Position numbers and translations under genes: made by a program. Source: Aliiroseovarius sp. F20344 (lineage in GTDB: Bacteria > Pseudomonadota > Alphaproteobacteria > Rhodobacterales > Rhodobacteraceae). Taken from it: DNA of 64,000 nt. The notes beneath the pieces are model-generated. The model made no database searches. It was not told the origin of the DNA and saw nothing but the letters and a program-made list of their open reading frames with translations. Positions 54,617-63,456 of this stretch are shown here, in pieces; within the stretch, counting starts at the first letter, position 1; the number at the start of each line of letters is the position of its first letter. The stretch lies in the NCBI RefSeq assembly GCF_023016155.1, contig NZ_JALKBG010000005.1, positions 186,001 through 250,000 on the forward strand, read 5' to 3'.

Positions 54617-55270
54617 CTAATGCGTCGGGTCCAGTGCCAGTTTCATCCAGTCATGTAAGGGATCCATCGCGACCAGTTCACCCGCGATGGCCTTTGGCGC
54701 GTTCTGTCCGAAGATCTCGTGCTGCGGGACATGATCGTTCCACCAGACAATCCCTTTGCGGCGAAGCAATGCACCTTGAGGATGGTCAGCGTCCCATGCC
54801 AGAGGAATACGTTTCAGCTCTGGCTCGGAGAGTCTCAGACCACCTTTGATGGCTTTGGCATTCAGCTCTGTCAAAATTTCACCCTGGGGGCCCGCCACGG
54901 TCTCGCGCCAATGCTCAAGCATATCGTGGTCAAACGCGAATTGCCCAAAGCCGACCACAAGGTGATCCGTTTGCAGACCCACCATCCAGCTGGCTCCGGT
55001 TTGTGCATCTGAAAAACTGATATGAATATGCGTGTTGTAGGGTGTTTTGTCTTTTGAGAACCGCAAGTCGCGATGCATACGAAAGATCCGGGTGGTGACT
55101 TCGGTCTCATATTTGGCTGCGAGCAACTGATTTAACGCATCCGCGAACCTTTGGCCGGCATCTTTGACATGGTCCGTGTATCGCTGCTTGTTGGCTTCGA
55201 ACCACTCGCGGCGATTGTTTTGGGACAGGTCACGAAGAAACGACAGGGTTTCATCGCTGAACCAATTCAT
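54617..55270 (-). CDS. DUF2461 (TIGR02453) family protein
   Basis: A 217-residue protein with the DUF2461 landmarks FLRDLSQNNRREWFEANK, RIFRMHRDLRFSKDKTPYN and a Tyr/His-rich beta region. The fold is known from structures, but no activity is established as far as I know. It overlaps the end of the CDGSH protein gene by four bases (ATGA), so the two are translationally coupled. Confidence 0.9.
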   Translation of the reverse strand: MNWFSDETLSFLRDLSQNNRREWFEANKQRYTDHVKDAGQRFADALNQLLAAKYETEVTTRIFRMHRDLRFSKDKTPYNTHIHISFSDAQTGASWMVGLQTDHLVVGFGQFAFDHDMLEHWRETVAGPQGEILTELNAKAIKGGLRLSEPELKRIPLAWDADHPQGALLRRKGIVWWNDHVPQHEIFGQNAPKAIAGELVAMDPLHDWMKLALDPTH

Positions 55271-55911
55271 GATGCCGGTTCCTGCGGGTCAAAAAACCCA
55301 GCCGCCTTGTGGCTTCCATCACAGAACGGCTTGTTCTTTGATGCTCCACATCGGCAGAGGAACGCTTTTCCAACCGTGCCAATCCGTCGACCGGTACCCG
55401 AGCAGATCTCGAGATTTCCATCGACAACCAAAGGGCCATCAGGACGGCGCGAGACATTGGCAGGGCCGCCAACATCTTCGCTTTGCTTTGGTGTTTTAGG
55501 GGCTGGTTCCCCGGTTGCTTCGAACCCTCCTTCCACATGGCTGTAGTCACAAAAAGGTTTGTTCTTGGACAAGCCACAGCGACAAAGGGCAACGCGGTTT
55601 TCGCGTGCGCCGTCTTCAACGCAGACGTCTCCGGCCAAGATCAACGGGCCGTTCTCCAAAACCGCCAGCCGATTGATCTTGGGTGCGCGTTCTTCCACGC
55701 CGCTTGGCCGTTTGAAGGCCAATGCCCCGGACGGGCAAGTGCGGATCATTGCGGCGATTTCTTCAGCGCTAGCGTTGTCAGGCTGCACCCAAGGGCGCTT
55801 TGACGGGTCGAATACTTCGGGCAATTGAAGGAAGCAATTTCGTGCGTGAATACATCGCCCTAGGTCAAATGTGACGGTTATGTCCTGTCCAGAGTACTCT
55901 TTACGTTTCAT
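55267..55911 (-). CDS. CDGSH iron-sulfur protein with N-terminal 4Fe-4S-type domain
   Basis: A 214-residue protein with three Fe-S modules in a row. First is a Fer4_19-like domain (GRCIHARNCFLQ and RTCPSGAL, about residues 18-68). Second is a CDGSH-type site CRCGLSKNKPFCDYSH (about 108-124), where the usual CDGSH reads CDYSH. Third is a canonical CRCGASKNKPFCDGSH (about 184-200). Each CDGSH site binds [2Fe-2S] with three Cys and one His. It is probably an electron carrier or Fe-S sensor. Coupled to the DUF2461 gene. Confidence 0.92.
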   Translation of the reverse strand: MKRKEYSGQDITVTFDLGRCIHARNCFLQLPEVFDPSKRPWVQPDNASAEEIAAMIRTCPSGALAFKRPSGVEERAPKINRLAVLENGPLILAGDVCVEDGARENRVALCRCGLSKNKPFCDYSHVEGGFEATGEPAPKTPKQSEDVGGPANVSRRPDGPLVVDGNLEICSGTGRRIGTVGKAFLCRCGASKNKPFCDGSHKAAGFFDPQEPAS

Positions 55912-55972
55912 ACGTGGCTCCCCCGCTGCGTGTGATCAGCCTAACGCCAATCACAAAATTCGCAAAATCACG

Positions 55973-56000
55973 AAAAAGGGCGCCGGTGGTCCGACGCCCT
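55973..56000 (-). terminator. Rho-independent terminator after trpS
   Basis: On the minus strand AGGGCG-N12-GCGCCC-type arms (AGGGCG and CGCCCT) pair, followed by TTTTT. It lies about 29-56 bases after the trpS stop. Confidence 0.75.
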
Positions 56001-56028
56001 TCGTTCATGTTGCTGGTTGTGTTGTGCG

Positions 56029-57054
56029 TTAGCGTTTGCGCGAGCGCAAGAAGCCCGTGATGTCATAGGCTTGGTCAAGGATAGGCTGCGCAATCGCATC
56101 AGCTTTGTCCGCGCCTTCGCCCAGAATGCGGTCAATCTCGGCCTTATCGTTCATCAGGCGCGACATCTCGGTCGAGATCGGTGCCAACTTATCGACCGCC
56201 AGATCTGCCAATGCTGGCTTGAACTTGCCCCAGCCAGCGCCAGCGTATTCCGTGATCACCTGTTCGTTCGTCATACCCGACAGGCCCGCATAGATGTCCA
56301 CAAGGTTCTTCGCCTCGGGACGGTCTTTTAAGCCGTCCAAAGTCTCGGGCAGAGGCTCCGGGTCGGTCTTTGCCTTCTTGAACTTCTTGGCGATTTTGTC
56401 TGCATCATCTGTCATGTTGATGCGTTCCATATCGCTCTCGCCCGATTTCGACATCTTCTTGGTGCCGTCACGCAGGTTCATCACGCGGGTTGCCGGGCCT
56501 TCGATGATTGGCTCGGGCTGCGGGAAGAAACCTTCAGCCTTGAAATCGTGATTGAACTTCGCTGCTATATCGCGCGTTAGCTCGACGTGCTGTTTCTGAT
56601 CCTCGCCCACGGGCACGTGGGTCGCGTGATAGAGCAGAATGTCGGCAGCCATCAGCGACGGATAGGCGTAAAGCCCAAGCGAGCTTTGCTCGGCGTTCTT
56701 GCCAGCCTTGTCCTTGAACTGTGTCATGCGGTTCATCCAACCCACGCGGGCCACGCAGTTGAACAGCCAAGCAAGCTCTGCATGAGCCGAAACTTGGCTT
56801 TGATTGAACAGGATCGACTGGCTAGGATCAATGCCTGCGGCCAGAAACCCGGCGGCCACTTCGCGGGTTGCGTCGGTCAGCTCTTTTGGGTCTTGCCAGA
56901 CGGTGATGGCATGCAGGTCGACGACGCAATAAATGGTCTCGAAATCCTGTGCCTGCATGTCCACGAAACGCTTGATGGCGCCAAGGTAGTTGCCCAGCGT
57001 CAGCCCGCCCGAGGGTTTGATCCCCGAAAATACGCGCGGCGTGTGATTGGTCAT
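56029..57054 (-). CDS. trpS: Tryptophanyl-tRNA synthetase
   Basis: A 341-residue class I synthetase. The HIGH-like motif is [11 protein letters not shown], the KMSKS motif is [10 protein letters not shown], and the tryptophan-binding region has [15 protein letters not shown]. Length is usual. It is followed by a terminator and is divergent from the rhomboid-fold gene. Confidence 0.95.
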   Translation of the reverse strand: MTNHTPRVFSGIKPSGGLTLGNYLGAIKRFVDMQAQDFETIYCVVDLHAITVWQDPKELTDATREVAAGFLAAGIDPSQSILFNQSQVSAHAELAWLFNCVARVGWMNRMTQFKDKAGKNAEQSSLGLYAYPSLMAADILLYHATHVPVGEDQKQHVELTRDIAAKFNHDFKAEGFFPQPEPIIEGPATRVMNLRDGTKKMSKSGESDMERINMTDDADKIAKKFKKAKTDPEPLPETLDGLKDRPEAKNLVDIYAGLSGMTNEQVITEYAGAGWGKFKPALADLAVDKLAPISTEMSRLMNDKAEIDRILGEGADKADAIAQPILDQAYDITGFLRSRKR

Positions 57055-57152
57055 GTGTTTGCTCCGTCTGGAATAATGTGCCCTTGTCGATTACCTAGCT
57101 GTGTAGAGACCGTCAAGGAATGCCCGGACAAACCCCGGGGTAGGAGCAGTGA

Positions 57153-57839
57153 ATGAGCCATTTTCAAGAAGAAAGCCCCGTGAACCCATTGCCGCCGGTG
57201 GTCATCGCTCTGTCCGTGTTCTTGGTTGGGATCGAACTTGTGTTTTGGGTGGGGCACAAGGGGTTGTTTGGCGGTCCGGAGGCGGCGGGTTGGCGTATTA
57301 CCACGATCCAGAACTGGGGCTTTCATGAGCCTCTGTTCTCGTGGATGGTCGAAAACGGGCGCTTTCCCCTGAAGGACGTGGCGCGGTTCTTTACCTATTC
57401 CTTCCTGCATCTCAGCTTTACGCATCTTCTATTCGTTCTGGTTTTTCTTCTGGCGCTTGGCAAAATGGTTGGTGAGGTGTTTTCAGCCTTCGCCTTTTTG
57501 GTCGTGTTTTTTGGGTCCGCCACTATCGGAGCGCTGGCCTATTGGCTGGTTTGGGATACTGGGGTGGTTCTATTCGGGGGATACCCGGCAGTGTATGGCT
57601 TGATTGGGGCCTACACCTTCATCCTGTGGGCCCAACTGGGCGCGACCGGAGGCAACCAGCTTTCAGCCTTTCGGATCATCGCTTTCCTTCTGGGGATCCA
57701 GTTGACCTTCGGACTGCTGTTTGGAGCGGGGCTGAACTGGGTCGCCGAGATTGCTGGCTTTGTCGCAGGCTTTGGACTGAGTTTTCTGGTCAGCCCCGGT
57801 GGCTGGTCGCGCGTATTGAAGCGGTTGCGCCAGCGATAG
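57153..57839 (+). CDS. Rhomboid-family membrane protein lacking catalytic residues
   Basis: A 228-residue protein with about six or seven membrane helices in the rhomboid pattern (HLSFTHLLFVLVFLLALG; AVYGLIGAYTF). The protease motif GxSG is replaced: the sequence is GGYPAVYG, with Tyr144-Pro145 at the Ser-Gly positions. The catalytic His of the last helix (usual A-H-x-x-G) is Glu199 (VAEIAGFVAG). It therefore looks like an inactive pseudoprotease. ATG 57153 has TAGGAG upstream. Substrate-binding or chaperone-like roles, as for iRhoms and derlins, are possible. Confidence 0.88.
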   Translation: MSHFQEESPVNPLPPVVIALSVFLVGIELVFWVGHKGLFGGPEAAGWRITTIQNWGFHEPLFSWMVENGRFPLKDVARFFTYSFLHLSFTHLLFVLVFLLALGKMVGEVFSAFAFLVVFFGSATIGALAYWLVWDTGVVLFGGYPAVYGLIGAYTFILWAQLGATGGNQLSAFRIIAFLLGIQLTFGLLFGAGLNWVAEIAGFVAGFGLSFLVSPGGWSRVLKRLRQR

Positions 57840-57896
57840 TGGTGTGACGGGGGCGTCACCCAAATAGATTTCGGGCCATAAGACGCGTGTATGGAA

Positions 57897-59435
57897 TCAG
57901 CCGCGGCGGAAAGCGGCCTTGATTTCTGACAAGCGGAATGCCCCGAGAAGTTGGCCGAAGATGCCGTAGACGATGATGCCTCCAATGACGAGGATCAGAA
58001 GGGCGATGATCTTTAGTCCGGCCAATCCGAACATTGGCCCCATTACGATCAGCATGGCCCAAATAACAGCCCCCATTGCCCAGCTCGCAGCGATGATGCG
58101 CCAGAAACGGGACCAGAAGCGCGCGTCAAAGCGGGTCTCTTCGCCCATGCGGGCAGCACCTATCCACGTGAGCAATGCAATTGTCCAACCCGCGAACGTA
58201 GTGGCGATGGCTGCGGCGATGAAGCCGATGTAGTAGCTAAGCCCAATCGCAAGGACGGCGTTCACGACCATGCCGACCAGCGCAAAGTAGAACGGTGTTT
58301 TTGTGTTTTCTCGTGCGAAATAGACTGAAACCAGAACCTTTTGCAGCACAAACGCAGGAAGCCCCGCGCCGTAGATGGCTGTGGCAAGTGCGGTCCAGGC
58401 CGTGTCATCGGCCGTGAAGGCTCCGCGTTGAAACAGAACTTCGATCAACTGAGTTGGTACCACCATCAGCGCAACAGCGGCCGGGATGGTCAGCGCCAAC
58501 GACATCTCACCCGCTCGGCTAAGGGCTTCGCGGCTTGCTATTGCATCACCTGCACGCAGGTTGCGCGACAGTTCGGGTAGAAGTACGACGCCAATGGCAA
58601 TGCCCACCACACCCAAGGGCAGCTGGTACAGCCGGTCCGCATAGTAGAGCCATGCGACCGCGCCTTCGAAGAAACTGGCGACCTGACGGCCCACCAGTAG
58701 GTTGATCTGGGTCACGCCGCCTGCAAGGGCCGCAGGGGCTGCAATGATGGCAAGACGTTTTAGCTCGGGCGTCATATGCGGCATGCGCGGGATCAAGCGA
58801 TAGCCTGCACGGCTGGCCGCAATCCAAACGAGGGCCACTTGGGCAATCCCGGCGACGGGCACCGTCCATGCAAGGGCGGTTCCGATGTCGAAACCCGACA
58901 CATTGGCCATGAACATCGCACCGATCAGGATCACGTTTAGTAGCACAGGAGCCGCGGCTGCAGCCATGAAGCGCCCCGTGGCGTTTAGAACCCCGGACAG
59001 GAGCGCAGCCAGCGAGATGAATAAGATGTAGGGGAAGACGATGCGCCCATAGGTCACCGCCAGATCAAAGCGGCTGTCTTCGGTGAAACCAGACGCCATC
59101 GCATAGACCAAAGCTGGCATGAAAATCTGCGCAATGATCGAGAAGATCACAAGAATGAATGCAAGACCCGCGAACGCATCACGGGCAAATTCAAACGCGC
59201 CTTCTCCGCCTTCATGTTTCTTGGCGAACATTGGCACAAATGCCACGTTCAGCGTGCCTTCGGCAAAGAAACGACGGAACATATTGGGAAGCGAGAAGGC
59301 GATCAGGAAGGCTTCGGCCACAGCAGAAGACCCCAGAAAGGCGCCAATCATAATGTCGCGAACGAAGCCCAGAATGCGGCTAGCCATGGTCCAACCACCA
59401 ACGGTCATGAAGCCTCGCGCCAGTCTCGATGCCAT
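57897..59435 (-). CDS. murJ: Lipid II flippase MurJ
   Basis: A 512-residue polytopic MOP-superfamily protein (about 14 helices). Family landmarks are TVGGWTMASRILGFVRDIM, FRRFFAEGTLNVAFVPMF and LPELSRNLRAGD. It flips lipid II across the inner membrane for peptidoglycan synthesis. Its start overlaps the glnD stop by one base (TAATG). Confidence 0.94.
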   Translation of the reverse strand: MASRLARGFMTVGGWTMASRILGFVRDIMIGAFLGSSAVAEAFLIAFSLPNMFRRFFAEGTLNVAFVPMFAKKHEGGEGAFEFARDAFAGLAFILVIFSIIAQIFMPALVYAMASGFTEDSRFDLAVTYGRIVFPYILFISLAALLSGVLNATGRFMAAAAAPVLLNVILIGAMFMANVSGFDIGTALAWTVPVAGIAQVALVWIAASRAGYRLIPRMPHMTPELKRLAIIAAPAALAGGVTQINLLVGRQVASFFEGAVAWLYYADRLYQLPLGVVGIAIGVVLLPELSRNLRAGDAIASREALSRAGEMSLALTIPAAVALMVVPTQLIEVLFQRGAFTADDTAWTALATAIYGAGLPAFVLQKVLVSVYFARENTKTPFYFALVGMVVNAVLAIGLSYYIGFIAAAIATTFAGWTIALLTWIGAARMGEETRFDARFWSRFWRIIAASWAMGAVIWAMLIVMGPMFGLAGLKIIALLILVIGGIIVYGIFGQLLGAFRLSEIKAAFRRG

Positions 59436-62263
59436 TATGAGGTTGCCCTTTCCACGCCTTTTTCGATGGCTGCACGCAGCTTGTCTTCTAAAAGCTTCTG
59501 TTTGTGTTCAGCGTAGAATTTCAAACCGAACATGTCTTTGACATAGAAGCTGTCCACCACCTGTTCGCCATATGTCGCGATCACGGCCGAGGCAATATAA
59601 ACATTGGTGTTGGCCAGTGTGCGTGTCAGGTCATACAGAAGACCGGGACGGTCGCGGGTGTCGACCTCGATGATGGTGTAAATCTCAGAACCGTCATTGT
59701 CGAAAGTGATCGTGGTGGGCACTTTAAAGGCGCGCTCGCGCTTTTTGATTTTGTCGCGCCCGGCGATGGCTTCATGTGCGACGACCTCACCTTTCAGCAT
59801 CTTGTGGATCATGCGCGTTAGTCTGGGTTTGCGGTCCACGTCATAGGGGCTTCCATCTGCATCCTGCAGCCAGAAACAGGCGGTCGCAAACCCGTCCTTC
59901 GACGTATAGGTGCGCGCGTCGACAATATTGGCTCCAACAGCTGATAAGGCGCCTGCCAGACGCGAGAAGATGCCCGGGTGGTCGGCCAGCACCACATAAG
60001 CGCGGGTCACGTCACGTTCTTCGTCCGGCTCCAGCTCAATGCGCACCTCATCCACGCCGATGTCCTTCAGCATGCGGGCAAACACCGTATGGGCCGAGAC
60101 ATGTAGCCCTTGCCAATACGCGTCGTAGTGACGGGCCGTTTCGGTTTTAAGATCTTTGGGCTTCCAGTCGGTCAGTGCCTGACGCAAAGCGCGCTTTGCT
60201 TCAGCCCCGCGGCTTTCCCGATTCAGTGCTTCCATCCCGTCTTCCAGCGCCCGGCGGGTCTGGTTGTACAGCGTACGGATCAGCGTTGCTTTCCAATTGT
60301 TCCATGTATCTGGCCCAACGCCCCGAATGTCACACACCGTCAAAACGGTCAGCAGGTCCAGCCGCCTGACCGAGCGCACAGCTTTCGCGAAATCCTGCAC
60401 CGTGCGCGGGTCGGCAATGTCGCGTTTCTGCGCCATATCGGACATCAATAGGTGATAGCGCACCAGCCATTCGACGGTCTCGCATTCCCGCTGCGTCATC
60501 CCAAGACGTGGGGCCACTTTGCGGGCAATTTGCGCACCTAGTATAGAGTGGTCCTGTGGACGTCCTTTGCCGATATCATGCAGCAGCATCGCAACCATCA
60601 GCGTCTTGCGATTGACGCCTTTGTCGAGGATTTCCGAGCTGATTGGCAGCTCGTCTTCCAGCTCATGCCTCTCAATCTGCGCGAAATTCGAGATCACCTG
60701 AATCGTGTGCTCGTCCACTGTGTAGCTGTGATACATGTTGAACTGCATCATCGCGACAATCGGCTCGAACTCGGGAATGAATGCGGACAATACGCCAAGT
60801 TCATTCATTCGGCGCAACGCGCGTTCCGGGTTGCCGTGTTTCAGCAGAAGATCAAGGAAGATGCGGATGGCTTCCTTATCCTTGCGCATCTCATCATCGA
60901 TCAGATCGAGGTTATGAGACACCAGCCGCATGGCGTGGGGATGGATCAACAGCCCCGTACGCAAACCTTCTTCGAAGATGCGCAGAAGGTTCAATTTGTT
61001 GGATAGGAATTCGGTCTCGTCGCCCACGTCAAGGCGCCCGTGTTTCTCGACAAACCCGTGTTTCAGCTTCTTTCGCCGTTTCAAAAGCCGCATCAGACGC
61101 GGCTCTTGCTTCAGGTGCTGGGCTTCCAACGCAGTCAGCACAATTCGGGTCAGATCACCCACTTGGGTCGCGTGGCGGAAGTAGGCTTGCATGAAATGCT
61201 CAACGCCCCGGCGCCCTTCGGTGTCTTTGAAACCCAGCCGATCCGCTACTTCCACCTGCAAGTCGAAGGTCAGTTGGTCCGAGGGGCGGTTGGTCACCAA
61301 ATGCAACTGGCAACGCACGGCCCAAAGAAAACCCTCGGCTTCGCGGAAGGTCTCGAATTCATCCTCGGTAAACACACCTTTTGAGACCAGCTCGGAGGGA
61401 TGAGACACATGATGCTGATATTTCGCGACCCAAAACAGCGTCTGTAGGTCTCGCAAACCGCCTTTGCCTTCTTTCACATTGGGCTCAACTACATAGCGCT
61501 GGCCTTGCTTGATATGACGCGCATCACGCTCGGCCAACTTCGCCTCAATGAAGTCGCCCAAGGTGTCGTTGAACAAATCGCTCCAAAGGCGGTCTTCCAG
61601 TTCAGCCGCCAAGGCTTGATCGCCACAGATGGGCCGCTGTTCCAGCAATGCAGTGCGGATCGTATAGTCTTCACGCCCCAGTCGCAGGCAATCTTCGATT
61701 GTCCGTGCTGCGTGGCCCACCTTCAGGCGCAGATCCCATAGCATATAGAGCATGCTTTCGATGACGCTTTCCGCCCATGGGGTGATTTTGTAAGGCGTCA
61801 GAAACAGCAGATCCACATCCGATTGCGGTGCCATCTCGCCACGTCCGCATCCCCCGACGGCAATGACGGCTATCCGTTCAGATGTTGTCGGCAGTTGCAG
61901 GGGATGAAGCTTTTCAGTCGCCACTCGATGAACGCATCGCACAATGCCGTCGGTCAAATGGCTGTAGGCAGCAATTGCAGGATGTGCGTTCAGCGGATCT
62001 TTCGACAGCGCCTCGGCAATTCGCGCGCGTCCGGCTTTGATGCTGTCGCGAAGTGCGGACACCGTCGATTTGCGAATGTCTGACGCATCTTTGGCATCTT
62101 CAAACGAATGCTCCAGCTTTAGCCAAAGCGCATCTTCATTCAGGATTTCTTCGGCAGGGCAAATAAGATGCCCCGCCGTTTGGGCCGGAAGGATCCGGTC
62201 AGCTTCAGAACCCGGCACCGGCAAAGCTTCTGGGCGCAGGATCGATGATTGCCAGTTGCCCAT
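59435..62263 (-). CDS. glnD: PII uridylyltransferase/uridylyl-removing enzyme GlnD
   Basis: A protein of about 942 residues that senses glutamine and modifies PII. It has the nucleotidyltransferase motif GGCGRGEMAPQSDVDLL, an HD domain (MLLHDIGKGRPQDHS) and two ACT domains at the C-terminus (YVVLADHPGIFSRLAGAL; IEVDTRDRPGLLYDLTRTL). The start is uncertain: the frame is open to 62326, inside the upstream lipoprotein gene. I chose ATG 62263 although its ribosome site is weak; a GTG at 62218 is another option. Conserved sequence clearly begins by HLICPAEEIL. Confidence 0.92.
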   Translation of the reverse strand: MGNWQSSILRPEALPVPGSEADRILPAQTAGHLICPAEEILNEDALWLKLEHSFEDAKDASDIRKSTVSALRDSIKAGRARIAEALSKDPLNAHPAIAAYSHLTDGIVRCVHRVATEKLHPLQLPTTSERIAVIAVGGCGRGEMAPQSDVDLLFLTPYKITPWAESVIESMLYMLWDLRLKVGHAARTIEDCLRLGREDYTIRTALLEQRPICGDQALAAELEDRLWSDLFNDTLGDFIEAKLAERDARHIKQGQRYVVEPNVKEGKGGLRDLQTLFWVAKYQHHVSHPSELVSKGVFTEDEFETFREAEGFLWAVRCQLHLVTNRPSDQLTFDLQVEVADRLGFKDTEGRRGVEHFMQAYFRHATQVGDLTRIVLTALEAQHLKQEPRLMRLLKRRKKLKHGFVEKHGRLDVGDETEFLSNKLNLLRIFEEGLRTGLLIHPHAMRLVSHNLDLIDDEMRKDKEAIRIFLDLLLKHGNPERALRRMNELGVLSAFIPEFEPIVAMMQFNMYHSYTVDEHTIQVISNFAQIERHELEDELPISSEILDKGVNRKTLMVAMLLHDIGKGRPQDHSILGAQIARKVAPRLGMTQRECETVEWLVRYHLLMSDMAQKRDIADPRTVQDFAKAVRSVRRLDLLTVLTVCDIRGVGPDTWNNWKATLIRTLYNQTRRALEDGMEALNRESRGAEAKRALRQALTDWKPKDLKTETARHYDAYWQGLHVSAHTVFARMLKDIGVDEVRIELEPDEERDVTRAYVVLADHPGIFSRLAGALSAVGANIVDARTYTSKDGFATACFWLQDADGSPYDVDRKPRLTRMIHKMLKGEVVAHEAIAGRDKIKKRERAFKVPTTITFDNDGSEIYTIIEVDTRDRPGLLYDLTRTLANTNVYIASAVIATYGEQVVDSFYVKDMFGLKFYAEHKQKLLEDKLRAAIEKGVERATS

Positions 62264-63377
62264 TTTGAATTTGCGCAATAGCAAGACCGCGCTGATTGGT
62301 TCCGTTGGCGCGCAGGCGGAACACACCGTTCACGCCAACAAACCCTTGCGGTTGGGTCAACGCCGTTGTGGTCAATGCGTTGGATTTGCCAGCTTTTACA
62401 AGTGCGCCGATGGCGGCAATGCCGTCATACGCCAAACCCGCGATAGGGTGTGGTGACGCACCATACCGTGCTTGGTAACGACCGGCGAACCGATTGCTGA
62501 GTGCTGGATCTGGGATAGCGAACCAGCCGCCTTGCAGACCGGGAAGCGACATTGCATTGGCGGGGATATCCCAGCGTTGCAGGCCGATAAACTGGACCTT
62601 TGCAGGATCAACACCGTTTTCAGGCAGCAGACCAGCCAGGAACGGCAGCGCACCTGAAGTGCCAGAGGTCAGAAAGACCGATTGCGCACCCGAACTGCGG
62701 ACTTTGGAGCTGATGCCGGGCAGCGCGTTAACGATGCCGTTCTGCGAAAGTTCAAACGAGGCGGAGCCAGCAAGTGTTGCGCCCGAATTCTGGATCGCAG
62801 TCTCGATTGCAGCGCGCCCCTGAGCTTCGGCTTGATCATTTCCGTTCAAGACCATGATGCGACCTTTGCCTTGGCGCGCAGCAAAGCGTGTCAGGCGGTC
62901 GGCGGTGTTTTGGAAGGTGTTGCCCAGAATAAAGACGTTGCCGCCTGCGATGCTTGGATTGTTCGAAAAGCTCAGAACATTCACGTTGCGGCGTGCAACG
63001 GCGACACCGGCTGCATTGGCGCTTTGGGCAAAAACCGGGCCAATAATGATCTTCGCACCATCGTTCACAGCTTTGGTCGCCATCGAAGCGGCCTGATTCG
63101 CGCTGCCAGCAGTGCTGTAGACGCGCAGATCGATCTTGACCCCGGACAATTCGGACATGGCCAAGCGGGCTGCATTTTCCAGCGACTGAGCAAGGTTGGC
63201 ATCATTGGCCGACCCCGATCCCGACGGTACCAGAAGGGCAACAGGCACGGGTTTATTGGTGTTAATACTTTGGCCAACTTGCGGGGCTGCGACGTTACAG
63301 GCAACAAGGGCAGAAAGAGACGCAAGGGCGGTAAGTGCACCCAGCGCCTTGCGGGTGCGTGCGAAAACAGCAAACAT
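62205..63377 (-). CDS. Penicillin-binding protein activator (LpoA-like lipoprotein)
   Basis: A 390-residue lipoprotein with a type II signal (LASLSALVAC lipobox) and a periplasmic type I binding-protein fold (PVALLVPSGSG; KIIIGPVFAQSANAAG; VFILGNTFQNTADRL). LpoA-type proteins stimulate PBP1A. ATG 63377 has AAAGG upstream; the longer frame from 63428 is not needed. It is divergent from rsmI, an arrangement shared with other proteobacteria. The end overlaps the glnD N-terminal region. Confidence 0.9.
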   Translation of the reverse strand: MFAVFARTRKALGALTALASLSALVACNVAAPQVGQSINTNKPVPVALLVPSGSGSANDANLAQSLENAARLAMSELSGVKIDLRVYSTAGSANQAASMATKAVNDGAKIIIGPVFAQSANAAGVAVARRNVNVLSFSNNPSIAGGNVFILGNTFQNTADRLTRFAARQGKGRIMVLNGNDQAEAQGRAAIETAIQNSGATLAGSASFELSQNGIVNALPGISSKVRSSGAQSVFLTSGTSGALPFLAGLLPENGVDPAKVQFIGLQRWDIPANAMSLPGLQGGWFAIPDPALSNRFAGRYQARYGASPHPIAGLAYDGIAAIGALVKAGKSNALTTTALTQPQGFVGVNGVFRLRANGTNQRGLAIAQIQNGQLAIIDPAPRSFAGAGF

Positions 63378-63456
63378 ATAATATCCTTTCCCGAGCGAGG
63401 CAGAACGCACCCCGACAGACCGCGCCATAATAACCCTAAGAACAGACAGGTCCAGA

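Noticed and set aside
57844-57859. GTGACG-GGGG-CGTCAC hairpin between the rhomboid-fold gene and murJ
   Set aside because: The stem is only 6 bp and no T-run follows on either strand, so I did not call a terminator.
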